From CAZGMJ01 sp964526785 (GTDB taxonomy: Bacteria; Planctomycetota; Phycisphaerae; Sedimentisphaerales; Anaerobacaceae), in assembly GCA_964526785.1 (NCBI GenBank), contig CAZGMJ010000021.1, positions 12,359 to 76,358 on the forward strand: DNA of 64,000 bases, in the 5' to 3' direction. Below, piece after piece: positions 52,843-61,772 of this stretch. How positions within the stretch are numbered: position 1 is the first letter of the stretch; the number at the start of each line of letters is the position of its first letter. The notes below the pieces were generated by a model. It saw only the letters and a list, made by a program, of their open reading frames with translations, was not told where the DNA came from and made no database searches. The position numbers and the translations under genes were made by a program.

Positions 52843-54160
52843 CGGCTCCCCTGTTCGCTTTCTCACGCTCGCACTTCGCACAGCCGCAGCCGCCTTCCGT
52901 GTCCGATCTGCGAACAACCACGATGCTCGTGTCGTCCAACTGGCGGGCCAGTCCCACGAACCGCCTGCGATACGTCAGCACGTTGCGCACCATCTGGTCG
53001 GACGTGCATTTCGCGTACGACTCCGTCGTCTGCAGCAGGGCGGTCCGCCCCCACAGATCGCCGTCGAAATTCGCCGCGTCGATCAGGCCGTCCGTGTAGA
53101 ACAGCAGCACGTCGTTCTGCTCCAGCGGCACCGTTTCGATTTCGTATTCCGCCTCCGGCGTCACCCCCAGCACCAGTCCGCCCGTGTTCAGGTCCCGCGC
53201 GCTGCCGTCCCGCAGCAACACCGTCGGTTCGTGCCCGCAGTTGCAGTATGTGATCGTGTCATCGGCCGTGTCTATGACCGCATAAAACAACGTGATGAAC
53301 TCGCCCGTACTGCATTCCTTGCACGCCATTTCGTTGAGCTTGCCGATGGTGCCCTTGAAATCGCCCACGCTGCATTCGGCGCTGGTATACGCGCGCACCG
53401 TGCTGCGAAACGCGCTCATCATCAGCGCCGCCGGCAACCCCTTGCCCATCACGTCCGCAATCGCCACCACGACACGCCGCTCGTTGATCTTGACAAAGTC
53501 GTAAAAATCGCCGCCCACGTCGAAGCACGGCACGTACGATGCGGCGATGTCCAGCCCCTCGATCCGCGGCGCCGTCTCGGGAATCATCTTCCGCTGAATC
53601 AGCCCCGCAAGTCGCATCTGCTCGGCCATCTGCGCACCCTGCAGCGCCTCGCCGTACAGCTTGGCGTTCGTGATCGCCACAGCGCACTGCGACGCCACCG
53701 CCCGCGCCAGATGAATATCTTCTTCGTAGAACCGCATCGGCTTGGGGCTGTACAGCCGCAGCACGCCGATAGGCTTGCCCTTGAAGTGCATCGCCACCGT
53801 AAGCTGGCTGACAAGCCCCTCATTGACCGTCGCCTCGCGATACTTGACCCGGCCGTCCACACGCATGTCGTCCAGCACGATTGCCTCGCCCGCAAACGCC
53901 GCCTTGATAACCGGATCGTCCCGCGAAACCACCCCTTTGTTGCGATACGCCTCGCTCAGTCCGTACGTACTCCGCATCATCAGGTCGTTCGACGCCTCGT
54001 CCAGCAGCCGAATCGAGCACGCCTTGACGCCGACGATCTTCACCGCCGCCTCGGCCAGCCGGTCCAGCACCTCCTGCAGTGAGAACTCGCCCGCAACCAG
54101 CGTCGTCAACTGATATAGCTGTTCGTTGATCTCAATTTGTTCTTTGCTCTTCTTCGGCAT
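52817..54160 (-). CDS. GAF-SpoIIE (PP2C-type) serine phosphatase with a Cys-rich tail
   Basis: The 447-residue protein has an N-terminal GAF domain (about 20-170, AVKIVGVKACSIRLLDEASN). A SpoIIE/RsbU phosphatase domain follows (about 195-420), with metal motifs FDVGGDFYDF, VAIADVMGKGLPAALMMS, NCGHEPTVLL, LLFYTDGLIDAAN and DDTSIVVVRR. RsbU-type phosphatases act on anti-sigma-factor antagonists in partner-switching pathways; no partner is encoded nearby. The last 30 residues contain a CGCAKC cluster, unusual for the family. ATG 54160 was chosen because the protein then begins MPKKSKEQIEINEQLYQL; the ribosome site is weak. It is first in the operon with cmk and plsC. Confidence 0.92.
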   Translation of the reverse strand: MPKKSKEQIEINEQLYQLTTLVAGEFSLQEVLDRLAEAAVKIVGVKACSIRLLDEASNDLMMRSTYGLSEAYRNKGVVSRDDPVIKAAFAGEAIVLDDMRVDGRVKYREATVNEGLVSQLTVAMHFKGKPIGVLRLYSPKPMRFYEEDIHLARAVASQCAVAITNAKLYGEALQGAQMAEQMRLAGLIQRKMIPETAPRIEGLDIAASYVPCFDVGGDFYDFVKINERRVVVAIADVMGKGLPAALMMSAFRSTVRAYTSAECSVGDFKGTIGKLNEMACKECSTGEFITLFYAVIDTADDTITYCNCGHEPTVLLRDGSARDLNTGGLVLGVTPEAEYEIETVPLEQNDVLLFYTDGLIDAANFDGDLWGRTALLQTTESYAKCTSDQMVRNVLTYRRRFVGLARQLDDTSIVVVRRSDTEGGCGCAKCEREKANRGADGKSGSDN

Positions 54161-54206
54161 CTTTCTGCGTACGTCAACTCCTTGCCAGCAGGTCGGGAAT
54201 GCCGCG

Positions 54207-54235
54207 ATTATAACCGACCACACCGGTCTGGTGAA
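54207..54235 (-). promoter_or_regulatory. Sigma-70-type promoter for the phosphatase-cmk-plsC operon
   Basis: On the minus strand TTCACC (54235-54230) and a perfect TATAAT (54212-54207) are 17 nt apart. The predicted leader before ATG 54160 is about 40 nt. The rest of the 375-nt gap up to 54535 shows no credible gene. Confidence 0.6.
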
Positions 54236-54535
54236 CCGGAATCTGCATTTTTGACCTGTACAGGCGAAAAAAAGCTCTTGACCTATCTGCTCATCGGGCT
54301 AATCTTTCATGCGGCGACGACTGGGTCGGAATACGACGGACCCCGGCACCCGCGAAATGTCGGACTGTGAGCAAAACCATCCCGGGATGCGGGGCTTGTA
54401 TTCGAATAGGATTAGGATGAAGCCATGTAGCCAGAAACTACTCTGGCCGGGCCGCGGTGGAGCAAGAACCCGACGGTTTGCCTTGCTGAGCGTCTCCGAA
54501 GCCTGCAATGCGAACATCAAAACAGGAGAGAAATC

Positions 54536-55750
54536 ATGCAGAAGTGCCGTAGTGCCGTCGTCCTGATGATAGCCGTCACATTGATGCGGTTCGCCCCGGC
54601 TGCCGTCATGACAGAAGAATGCGAACAGTACGCCGGTGACATAGAAGTCACGTTCCAGGTGCTCAAGGAAATCTACGTGCCCCGCGAACCGGTGCCCTTC
54701 GTGATCGCTATCGAGAATCACGGAACCGACCCCGTCTATATGGTAGGGAAGGACCCGAGACATCTCGAATCCTTCGCCCGTGTTTTCGATGTCGATGGCA
54801 ATGAAATGCCGCATGACCGCCCGCGCGAACAAATGTCGGTTCCGCCGGACCATTATACGAAAATCGACAATAGGCGGGTGTTGGTTGTCCCTGTTTCTCG
54901 CATAATGCCCGGCCGGACCATTTTGTCGCTTATCCCTGACGGGCTGAGGCTTCACCATCGCCATCTCTCTGAAGATGTGTATTACCTCGAATTGCCCCCC
55001 ATAAATGTCATACATGAAATTGACCCTTTAACACTGAGACAAGACAACCCGCATTTGCGCTGGTTCGAACCAAAGACTGCCAAGAGGGCTAGCTGTTTTC
55101 ACTCTGCTTGCGACAAGGTGAAAATCGAAATTCGCAGAAAGAAACCGTGGCAACCCAATTGGGCTCTCGCCCAGTATCTCGAAGGACAAGGACGTCCTTC
55201 TGCCGAGATGTTCAAAGATGCGATGGGGTTATATTGCGGAAGGCTCTGCTGGACGCTGCGCAGAGAACGCGACGACCTGACCAGAGGCCTTATCGACCTT
55301 GTTCGCCAGATTGAGTTAGCGTCCGATGGTACAGTTCCTCAAGGCAGAACTGGCAATTGGTATGGCCCAGACTACATGGCAATAAATGCGCTCCGCACCT
55401 TTCGCGCATCTGAAGCAGTGCCGATCTTGCTGGACAAATTGACATATACCGACAAAGGACTATTTCCGCAGGGCTTACAGAATATTCCCCGTGCTTTTCC
55501 CGCAGCACAGGCGCTGGCGGCCATTGGTATGCCTGCTGTCGATCCCGCAGTCGAGCTACTCCGGCAACTCGATCCGCACAGCGAAAAGGGAATCCTCTGC
55601 TGCTGGGTATTGACCAGGATACTTGGGCCCGAACTCGCAATTGCCCGCATCAACATGGAAATAGAGAAGATTGCCGACGATCAAATCAAGAAGAACCTGA
55701 AAGCTGCTATCTCTTACTTCGAGAGCACAGAGGTGGAATCCTCATACTGA
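54536..55750 (+). CDS. Secreted protein with HEAT-like C-terminal helices, function unknown
   Basis: The 404-residue protein has a signal peptide (SAVVLMIAVTLMRFAPAAV); GGAGA lies 6 nt before ATG 54536. Residues about 30-190 are beta-rich, resembling an Ig-like domain (EVTFQVLKEIYVPREPVPFV; IENHGTDPVYMV). The C-terminal half is helical with HEAT-type pairs (MAINALRTFRASEAVPILLD; PAAQALAAIGMPAVDPAVEL). No enzyme motif is seen. The local base composition is more AT-rich than its neighbours, which may reflect later arrival. It stands alone between divergent and same-strand units. Confidence 0.75.
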   Translation: MQKCRSAVVLMIAVTLMRFAPAAVMTEECEQYAGDIEVTFQVLKEIYVPREPVPFVIAIENHGTDPVYMVGKDPRHLESFARVFDVDGNEMPHDRPREQMSVPPDHYTKIDNRRVLVVPVSRIMPGRTILSLIPDGLRLHHRHLSEDVYYLELPPINVIHEIDPLTLRQDNPHLRWFEPKTAKRASCFHSACDKVKIEIRRKKPWQPNWALAQYLEGQGRPSAEMFKDAMGLYCGRLCWTLRRERDDLTRGLIDLVRQIELASDGTVPQGRTGNWYGPDYMAINALRTFRASEAVPILLDKLTYTDKGLFPQGLQNIPRAFPAAQALAAIGMPAVDPAVELLRQLDPHSEKGILCCWVLTRILGPELAIARINMEIEKIADDQIKKNLKAAISYFESTEVESSY

Positions 55751-55993
55751 CGCGGTTCTGTCCGCCTTCGGACCGCGTCACCCGGCGTGCGTCATAGATG
55801 CACCGCTTCCCCGGTCGGCAGGCGGCCCGGCTCTACACCCGTGCTGCCGGCAGCGCTTCGTTGAAACCTATTGCAAATCTCCCCTCCGCGGCGTAAGATC
55901 GGCCGCATAGACGCATGCTCTGCTGTAGTGCAGATGTGATCGAATCGCCCGATCCGGCGATCGGTCGTCACAGGATACGGAAAGGAGAACTTC

Positions 55994-57343
55994 ATGACCG
56001 CACAGAGAAACACACCCGAATCCGCAACCTCTCGTCGTGAATTCCTCAAAAAGGGTTCCGGCGCACTGGCCGGTGCGGCACTGGCCGGCGCCGTCGGCGT
56101 CCGCGCATATGCCGCCGAGCAAAATACCATCGAAATCGCGCTGGTCGGCTGTGGAGGCCGCGGCACGGGCGCCGCCGCAAATGCGCTCTCGACAAAAGGC
56201 CCGACCAGGCTCGTCGCCATGGCGGATGTCTTCGAGAACCGCCTCACCTCCAGCTTCAACAATCTCTCCAAACAGTTCGGCCAGCAGATGGACGTATCAC
56301 AGGACCGCCGCTTTGTTGGCATGGACGCCTACAAAAAGGCCATCGATCGAATTGCCCCGGGCGGCCTGGTCATTCTTGCCACGCCTCCGGCCTTTCGCCC
56401 GCTCCACCTCGATTACGCGGTCGAAAAAGGCTGCAATGTATTCATGGAGAAATCCTTCGCCGTGGACGCCCCGGGTATTCATCGCGTCCTCAAGGCGGGC
56501 AAAGCCGCTGAGAAGAAGAACCTCAAGATCGCCGGCGGCCTGATGAGCCGGCATTACGTTCCGCTCGAGCAGGCCGTCGAAAAGCTCCACAAAGGCGCTA
56601 TCGGCGATCTGATCACGTGCTGGGCCTACCGCGAGCACGGCCCGGTCGGCTTTAGCCCCAAAAGGCCCGGCGAGAGCGATCTGTCCCATCAAATCCGCAA
56701 CTACTCGTGCTACACCTGGGTCAACGGCAGCTTCATTCTCGACTGGCTGATTCACAATCTCGACGTCTGCTGCTGGTGCAAGGACGCATGGCCCGTCTCC
56801 GCCCAGGGTCAGGGCGGCCGCCAGGTACGTACGCACCCGGACCAGCTTTTCGACCACTATGCCGTCGAGTACACCTTCCCCGACGGCACGCGGCTCTTCG
56901 CCCAGGGCCGCCACATGGACAATTGCTGGGGCTTCTTCGGCGACGTCATCCACGGCGCCACCGGCTCGGCCGTTCTTGGCGAAGGCATCACCATCCCGCG
57001 CATCTTCAAGGGCCATAATCAGGAAACGACCGACATGATCTGGCAGTACAAGGGCGAGCGCCACAACGCCTATCAGCACGAGCACGACCTGCTCTTCGCG
57101 GCTATACGCAACAACGAACGCTACAACGAAACCGAGCGCTCCGCCAAAGCCGCTATGGTTGGCATCCTCGGCCGCATGGCTGCCGAATCCGGCCGGATGA
57201 TCACGTGGGAGGAGGCGATGGCGTCCGATGTCGTACTCGCCCCGAATCTCGACGAGATGGCAATGGATTCCGAAGCTCCCGTCCAGCCGGACGCCGACGG
57301 CGATTATCCCGTCGCCATGCCCGGTAAGACTAGGGTGCTCTAA
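55994..57343 (+). CDS. Twin-arginine-exported Gfo/Idh/MocA family oxidoreductase
   Basis: The 449-residue protein begins with a twin-arginine signal (SRREFLKKGSGALAGAALAG); AAAGGAG precedes ATG 55994. A Rossmann NAD(P)-binding fold starts at IEIALVGCGGRGTGAAANAL, followed by RLVAMADVFENRL, the conserved EK in FMEKSFAVDAPG and the catalytic-region LIHNLDVCCWC. Exported members of this family are abundant in planctomycetes and act on sugars or related compounds, usually with a tightly bound cofactor. The gene lies 64 nt before a GH43 gene on the same strand, so they probably share a role in oligosaccharide processing. Confidence 0.92.
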   Translation: MTAQRNTPESATSRREFLKKGSGALAGAALAGAVGVRAYAAEQNTIEIALVGCGGRGTGAAANALSTKGPTRLVAMADVFENRLTSSFNNLSKQFGQQMDVSQDRRFVGMDAYKKAIDRIAPGGLVILATPPAFRPLHLDYAVEKGCNVFMEKSFAVDAPGIHRVLKAGKAAEKKNLKIAGGLMSRHYVPLEQAVEKLHKGAIGDLITCWAYREHGPVGFSPKRPGESDLSHQIRNYSCYTWVNGSFILDWLIHNLDVCCWCKDAWPVSAQGQGGRQVRTHPDQLFDHYAVEYTFPDGTRLFAQGRHMDNCWGFFGDVIHGATGSAVLGEGITIPRIFKGHNQETTDMIWQYKGERHNAYQHEHDLLFAAIRNNERYNETERSAKAAMVGILGRMAAESGRMITWEEAMASDVVLAPNLDEMAMDSEAPVQPDADGDYPVAMPGKTRVL

Positions 57344-57407
57344 AGTCTGAGTCCTCGGTATGGACAGACAAAGGCGCTGATTCGCTGCGCCGAAATACAG
57401 GTGACGC

Positions 57408-58451
57408 ATGAAGACCCCGGCCCGTGTAAAGGCAATCGCTGGAAAGAGCCGCAGATCTGCTGTGCGCTTGTGCCTGGTGTTCCTGACCTCCTGCGTGTGC
57501 GTGCAAGCCGCACGGTCGCCCGCCTGGCCAACCATCACGAATCCCGTCGCCCCCCGTGGACAGGACCCGTGGGTTACGCAGAGCAGCGGTCTCTATTACT
57601 ACTGCTATTCCCACCGCGGCGTTATCTGGGTTAACGCCGACGCCCGCCTCGAAAGAGCCGTACAGTATGCCGGCAAACGTGTGTGGCGGCCGCAGCGGGA
57701 CAAGCCCTGGTCGCGCGAACTGTGGGCCCCGGAGCTGCATTACCTTGCGGGCTGCTGGTACATCTACGTAGCCGCCGACGACGGCCGGAATGAGAACCAC
57801 CGCATGTACGTGCTCCAGGCCGAAACGTCCGACCCGACCGGTCCGTATGCACTTGTGGGCAAGATCAGCGATTCGTCCGACAAATGGGCCATCGACGGCA
57901 CCGTCATGCGCCATCGCAACGGGCTGTATTTCATCTGGTCGAGTTGGGAAGGGGACGTCAACGTCCGGCAGAATCTCTACATTGCTCCCATGAGCAATCC
58001 GACCACCATCTCGGGCGACCGCGTCATGATATCGACGCCGCAGTACCGCTGGGAGAAAATCGGCGATCCGCTGGTCAATGAAGGCCCCCAGGTCCTGACC
58101 CGTGGTGACCGTCTATTCGTCATATACTCGGCCAGCGGCAGTTGGACGGACCACTACTGTCTGGGCCGACTCGAACTCGTCGGCGTGGATCCCTTGAATC
58201 CCGATTTCTGGCGCAAGAAGCCCGAGCCTGTCTTCCAGGGCACCGACACGGTATTCTCTCCGGGCCATGCCTCCTTCACAAAATCCCCCGACTGCACCGA
58301 AGACTGGATCGTATACCATACGGCCAGGCACCGCGGCGCCGGCTGGAACCGCTGCATCCGTATGCAGCCGTTCACATGGAACGAGCAGGGGGCCCCTGTA
58401 TTCGGCCGGCCCGTCCCCGACAACGTCGAAATCCCGGCTCCTGCGCAGTGA
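57408..58451 (+). CDS. Secreted glycoside hydrolase family 43-like protein
   Basis: The 347-residue protein has an N-terminal export segment (RLCLVFLTSCVCVQA). It shows the GH43 five-bladed propeller signatures: QDPWVTQSSGLYYYCYS (catalytic Asp in DPWV), SRELWAPELHYLAGCWYIYV, KWAIDGTVMRHRNGLYFIWS (pKa-modulating Asp) and LVNEGPQVLTRGDRLFVIYS (catalytic Glu). Late blocks GHASFTKSPDCTEDWIVYHT and RCIRMQPF are also typical. GH43 enzymes remove arabinose, xylose or similar sugars from hemicellulose and pectin. Start ATG 57408 has GGTG 5 nt upstream. It follows the Gfo/Idh gene. Confidence 0.9.
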   Translation: MKTPARVKAIAGKSRRSAVRLCLVFLTSCVCVQAARSPAWPTITNPVAPRGQDPWVTQSSGLYYYCYSHRGVIWVNADARLERAVQYAGKRVWRPQRDKPWSRELWAPELHYLAGCWYIYVAADDGRNENHRMYVLQAETSDPTGPYALVGKISDSSDKWAIDGTVMRHRNGLYFIWSSWEGDVNVRQNLYIAPMSNPTTISGDRVMISTPQYRWEKIGDPLVNEGPQVLTRGDRLFVIYSASGSWTDHYCLGRLELVGVDPLNPDFWRKKPEPVFQGTDTVFSPGHASFTKSPDCTEDWIVYHTARHRGAGWNRCIRMQPFTWNEQGAPVFGRPVPDNVEIPAPAQ

Positions 58452-58540
58452 CCTCCGGATAGACAAAAGGCTTGCGTGGATTCGACCCGGCCGTACTCTG
58501 GTAGTCTACAAGCAAAACATCCTGGACAAGGAAATACATA

Positions 58541-58837
58541 ATGATTCGACACACAGTAACATTCCGCCTCAGACACCCGTCGGGCTCGCCCGAAGAACGC
58601 GATTTTCTAAAGGCCGCCTGCGCGCTTTCCGCCATCGACGGCGTGAACAACTTCGAATGCCTCAGGCAGGTCAGCCGGAAGAACGATTTCACCTTCGGCC
58701 TTTCAATGGAATTCGACAGCCAGGCCGAGTACGACTACTATAACCAGCATCCCGACCATACCCGTTTCGTCGCCGAACGCTGGAACAGGGAAGTCGAGGC
58801 GTTCCTCGAAATTGACTATATCCTCATGGATGTCTGA
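58541..58837 (+). CDS. Dabb (stress-responsive A/B barrel) domain protein
   Basis: The 98-residue protein matches the dimeric alpha/beta barrel family: MIRHTVTFRLRHPSGSPEER, NFECLRQVSRKNDFTFGLSM and FDSQAEYDYYNQHPDHTRFV. It is small, cytoplasmic and probably dimeric; bacterial members have mostly unknown roles. AAGGAA lies 7 nt before ATG 58541. It is followed closely by a GNAT acetyltransferase gene on the same strand. Confidence 0.9.
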   Translation: MIRHTVTFRLRHPSGSPEERDFLKAACALSAIDGVNNFECLRQVSRKNDFTFGLSMEFDSQAEYDYYNQHPDHTRFVAERWNREVEAFLEIDYILMDV

Positions 58838-58862
58838 CCGCATTCATTTCGGAGCCGAGCCC

Positions 58863-59369
58863 ATGCCGCAGTTTCGTCGCGTTGAATCCAAAGAATGCAT
58901 CGAACGCACGGCCCGCCTCGCCGCCGAAATATGGAACGAGCACTACGTCAGTATCATCGGACAGGCCCAGGTGGACTACATGGTCGAGAAGTTCCAGAGT
59001 CCCCGCGCCATCGCCGAACAGATCGCCGGCGACTGTGAGTACTATCTCATCGAACAAGCGGGCGAACCCGTCGGCTATCTCGCTCTTGTCCCGCAGCCGG
59101 ACAACACCATGCTGCTGAGCAAGATATACGTTCGCAGCGACGCTCGCGGCCGGGGCCTGGGCAGTGCCGCCGTAGAGTTCGCCGAGCAGCGCTGCCGCCA
59201 ACGCAATATCTCCACCCTCTGGCTCACCGTCAACAAACACAATTCCCACTCCATCCACTGGTACGAGCACATCGGCTTCGAGAACGTCGGCCCCATCGTC
59301 CAGGACATCGGCCGCGGCTTCGTTATGGACGACTACAAAATGCAAAAGCCCGTCTCGCCTCGGCCATGA
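58863..59369 (+). CDS. GNAT family N-acetyltransferase
   Basis: The 168-residue protein has the GNAT fold: YLIEQAGEPVGYLALVPQ, the acetyl-CoA loop VRSDARGRGLGSAAVEFAE (R/Q-x-x-G-x-G/A), and LWLTVNKHNSHSIHWYEHIG with FENVG at the end. The substrate is unknown. Start ATG 58863 has GGAG 8 nt upstream; in-frame ATG 58830 would overlap the Dabb stop by 8 nt. It probably forms a two-gene unit with the Dabb gene. Confidence 0.92.
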   Translation: MPQFRRVESKECIERTARLAAEIWNEHYVSIIGQAQVDYMVEKFQSPRAIAEQIAGDCEYYLIEQAGEPVGYLALVPQPDNTMLLSKIYVRSDARGRGLGSAAVEFAEQRCRQRNISTLWLTVNKHNSHSIHWYEHIGFENVGPIVQDIGRGFVMDDYKMQKPVSPRP

Positions 59370-59390
59370 GAATGCCGGGCCGCTTGCCTC

Positions 59391-59654
59391 TTATATCTCC
59401 ATCTGGCCGATATAATCGATGAACATCAGGATCACCACCACCAGCAAATAGCACAGCAGAATCGTAACCCCCAGCACCACCGCCGTCACCCAGATCTTCG
59501 TCGTCCGGCTGTACCGTGGATGCCGCCACACGAAAGGCAGTCCAAACGGCCCCAGCAGCGCCAGCGCGAAAAACACCGCCGCCGTCGACTCATACCACTG
59601 CTGCCTGTGCACGTTGTCCGTTCGCCGCTCGTCAGCCAACTGCCGCTCCGTCAC
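59391..59654 (-). CDS. Small two-helix membrane protein coupled to the metallo-hydrolase gene
   Basis: The 87-residue protein has a hydrophilic N-terminus, one helix (AAVFFALALLGPFGLPFVW), a short basic loop (RHPRYSRTTK) and a second helix (VTAVVLGVTILLCYLLVVVI). The start is GTG 59654, overlapping the upstream stop as GTGA, so it is co-translated with the metallo-beta-lactamase-fold gene. No family recognised. Small size and coupling suggest a membrane anchor or partner. Confidence 0.72.
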   Translation of the reverse strand: MTERQLADERRTDNVHRQQWYESTAAVFFALALLGPFGLPFVWRHPRYSRTTKIWVTAVVLGVTILLCYLLVVVILMFIDYIGQMEI

Positions 59655-60442
59655 TGCATCCTGCGAATGCGCACCTCGATATCCTCGTCATCCTCCAGCA
59701 GTTTGACCAGGCGCTTCGGATCGGTCCTGCCATAGTGATACGGATACAGAATCTTCGGCTTGATCGCCTCTGCCGCATCGGCCGCCATCTCGGGCGTCAT
59801 CGTATACGGCAGATTCATCGGCAGAAATGCCACGTCGATCTTCTCGAGCTTCCGCATCTCCGGGATATTCTCCGTATCTCCCGCGACGTAGACCCGCTTG
59901 TCCGCGAACGTAATCACATACCCGTTCCCGCTGCCTTTGGGATGATACGGCTGGCCGTTCGACCGTTTGTGCACGATGTTGTACGCCGGCACCGCCTCGA
60001 TATTCAGCCCTTCAACCTTCCGCACTTGTCCGTTCTTCATAACGACCCCGCCGCCGACCTTCTCCGCACACGCTTTGGTCCACACGATTTGCGTCGTGTT
60101 CTTGCGTATCTCTGCGATGGCCTTCGTGTCGAGATGGTCTCCGTGTTCGTGCGTAGCGAGGATCAAATCCGCGTCCGGCAACTTGCTGTAGTCCGCCAGC
60201 CGCCCGTACGGATCGACATGTATCACCTTGCCGCCATGCTCGAACATCAGCGTCCCGTGCCCGATGAACGTGATCTTCAACTGCCCCTCCTTCGTCTTGA
60301 TCACGTCCTGTTCGAGTTTCTTCTCCGACTGTGCGTTCTCCCCGTCCTCGGCCGCTGTACAGTTGCTTGTCGCCGGCCACATGCATAGCCCCGCAATCGC
60401 CAGTATGATCCCCGCCAACTTGGTTTTCTTCATTTGCGTCAT
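59651..60442 (-). CDS. Exported metallo-beta-lactamase-fold hydrolase
   Basis: The 263-residue protein starts at ATG 60442 with AAGGA 7 nt upstream and a signal peptide (LAGIILAIAGLCMWPATSNC; the Cys could be lipidated). The metal motif is HEHGDHLD (H-x-H-x-D-H), with VIHVDPYG, VYVAGDTENIPEMRK and a C-terminal PYHYG carrying the last His. The layout resembles the UlaG/YtkL-like subgroup of the superfamily rather than true beta-lactamases. The substrate is unknown. It is first of a two-gene operon with the small membrane protein, and a 9-N9-9 dyad lies about 115-140 nt upstream. Confidence 0.9.
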   Translation of the reverse strand: MTQMKKTKLAGIILAIAGLCMWPATSNCTAAEDGENAQSEKKLEQDVIKTKEGQLKITFIGHGTLMFEHGGKVIHVDPYGRLADYSKLPDADLILATHEHGDHLDTKAIAEIRKNTTQIVWTKACAEKVGGGVVMKNGQVRKVEGLNIEAVPAYNIVHKRSNGQPYHPKGSGNGYVITFADKRVYVAGDTENIPEMRKLEKIDVAFLPMNLPYTMTPEMAADAAEAIKPKILYPYHYGRTDPKRLVKLLEDDEDIEVRIRRMQ

Positions 60443-60767
60443 CTTCGTATCCTTTCCATTCATCGCGCCGCACGGATATATCCGGTCTCCGAAAGACCCC
60501 TGAAATGCCGGAGCCTGATGGCCGCTGCCGGCGCAGTTGCATCGCACTGATAGTCTCGTATTGTACCTCATACACAATACGATATGCCGGCCCCGGCCGG
60601 AAGAAGAAAAGCTGCTCACAGGAACCTCCATCCGCCCTGCGCCGGTCCACGTTGCGGTTCTCTCTGCGGCTTCGCTTTGCCCCGACTCTCGGCAGGTTCA
60701 ACACTCGCCCGACACAACCGCCAACGCTGACCGATTCTGAACTCGGCCCTGGCAGGGCGGCACCCGC
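60443..60767. other. Intergenic region upstream of the metallo-hydrolase operon
   Basis: This 325-nt stretch shows no credible gene. It carries the dyad at 60556-60582. A compact palindrome (GCCCTGGCAGGGC at 60753-60765) lies just past the ymdB stop and might assist transcription termination. Confidence 0.45.
60556..60582. promoter_or_regulatory. 9-N9-9 dyad, probable operator
   Basis: TCGTATTGT (60556-60564) and ACAATACGA (60574-60582) are perfect inverted 9-mers separated by 9 nt. On the minus strand the inner part includes TACAAT, a -10-like hexamer, so the dyad could overlap the promoter of the metallo-hydrolase operon. The geometry equals that of CIRCE elements but the sequence differs. 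Confidence 0.5.
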
Positions 60768-61619
60768 TCAGAAGTGATTGTTGAAATACTCGGGCCGGCC
60801 GTCGTCGCCGTCGTAATTCTGCTGTTCGGCAAAATTCGCATCGATCTGCACGCGCTCAATCCGCTCGGCCCGCTTCGTATTGCTGTCGATCGTCGCTACG
60901 ATCCCGCTGATCTTGACGTCCTCGGTCGCGACCTCGAACGGATAGGGCATCTGCGTCCGGAACGACTTCAATACGTTCTCCACCCGCCGTCCAAGCACCG
61001 AATCGTGCGCCCCCGTCATGCCGATATCCGTAATATACGCCGTCCCGCCCGGCAGAATCCGCTCGTCCGCCGTCATCACGTGCGTATGCGTGCCGTAACA
61101 CAGACTCACGCGTCTGTCCAGGTAATACCCGACCGTCACTTTCTCGCTGGTCGCCTCCGCGTGCACCTCCGCCACCACGATATCCGCCTTCTGCGCCACC
61201 TGCGGCAGCACGCGATCCAGCGCCGCATACGGACAATCCGCCGGCTTCATGAACACCCGCCCGATCACCGAAACAACCCCCACGCTCACGCCTTTGCCCG
61301 TCATATACACCGCATAGTCCTTGCCTGCCGCGTGAGGCGACATATTCGCCGGCCGGATAATATCATCCGCCGACTCCAGCACCGGAATAATCTCCCGCTT
61401 GCGATATGTATGATCGCCAAGCGTCACCAGATTCACGCCGTATTTACCCAGCTTATCGTGAATCTGAGGCGTAATTCCCGATCCGCCCGCCGCATTCTCC
61501 GCATTCACGATCACGCAGTCCACCTCGCGCTCGCGCACCAGTTCGCGCAGCCGCTCCGCCAGCACCCGCCGCCCGGGCCTGCCCACAACATCACCAATGC
61601 AAAGAACGTTAATCTTCAT
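60768..61619 (-). CDS. ymdB: YmdB-family metallophosphoesterase
   Basis: The 283-residue protein matches the TIGR00282/YmdB group: VLCIGDVVGRPGRRVL, DCVIVNAENAAGGSGIT, LVTLGDHTYRKREIIP, VVAEVHAEATSEKVTVGYYL, GTHTHVMTADERILPGGTAY and DIGMTGAHDSVLG. Bacillus YmdB is a 2',3'-cyclic-nucleotide phosphodiesterase affecting RNA levels and biofilm choice. The usual GNHTWD block reads GDHTYR here, replacing one Asn metal ligand by Asp. ATG 61619 gives the conserved start MKINVLCIGD. It lies directly after rny, the same neighbourhood as ymdA-ymdB in Firmicutes. Confidence 0.93.
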   Translation of the reverse strand: MKINVLCIGDVVGRPGRRVLAERLRELVREREVDCVIVNAENAAGGSGITPQIHDKLGKYGVNLVTLGDHTYRKREIIPVLESADDIIRPANMSPHAAGKDYAVYMTGKGVSVGVVSVIGRVFMKPADCPYAALDRVLPQVAQKADIVVAEVHAEATSEKVTVGYYLDRRVSLCYGTHTHVMTADERILPGGTAYITDIGMTGAHDSVLGRRVENVLKSFRTQMPYPFEVATEDVKISGIVATIDSNTKRAERIERVQIDANFAEQQNYDGDDGRPEYFNNHF

Positions 61620-61772
61620 GCCGATTTCTTCATTGCCACATTGAACGTCTCTCTCAACACACAGCAGCGCAATCTCGTCTAAAGCCGCCCGCACTGCCGC
61701 CGCTGCGCATACTCAAGCCGCCGGCCCGCCGCAGCATCCTGCAACGGGCCCGCCGGTCGCTACCGATAAGTC

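Noticed and set aside
56297..57538. Minus-strand 413-codon open frame opposite the Gfo/Idh gene
   Set aside because: Composition is an antisense echo (V, G, A, D rich) with no start signal; the plus-strand gene has clear motifs.
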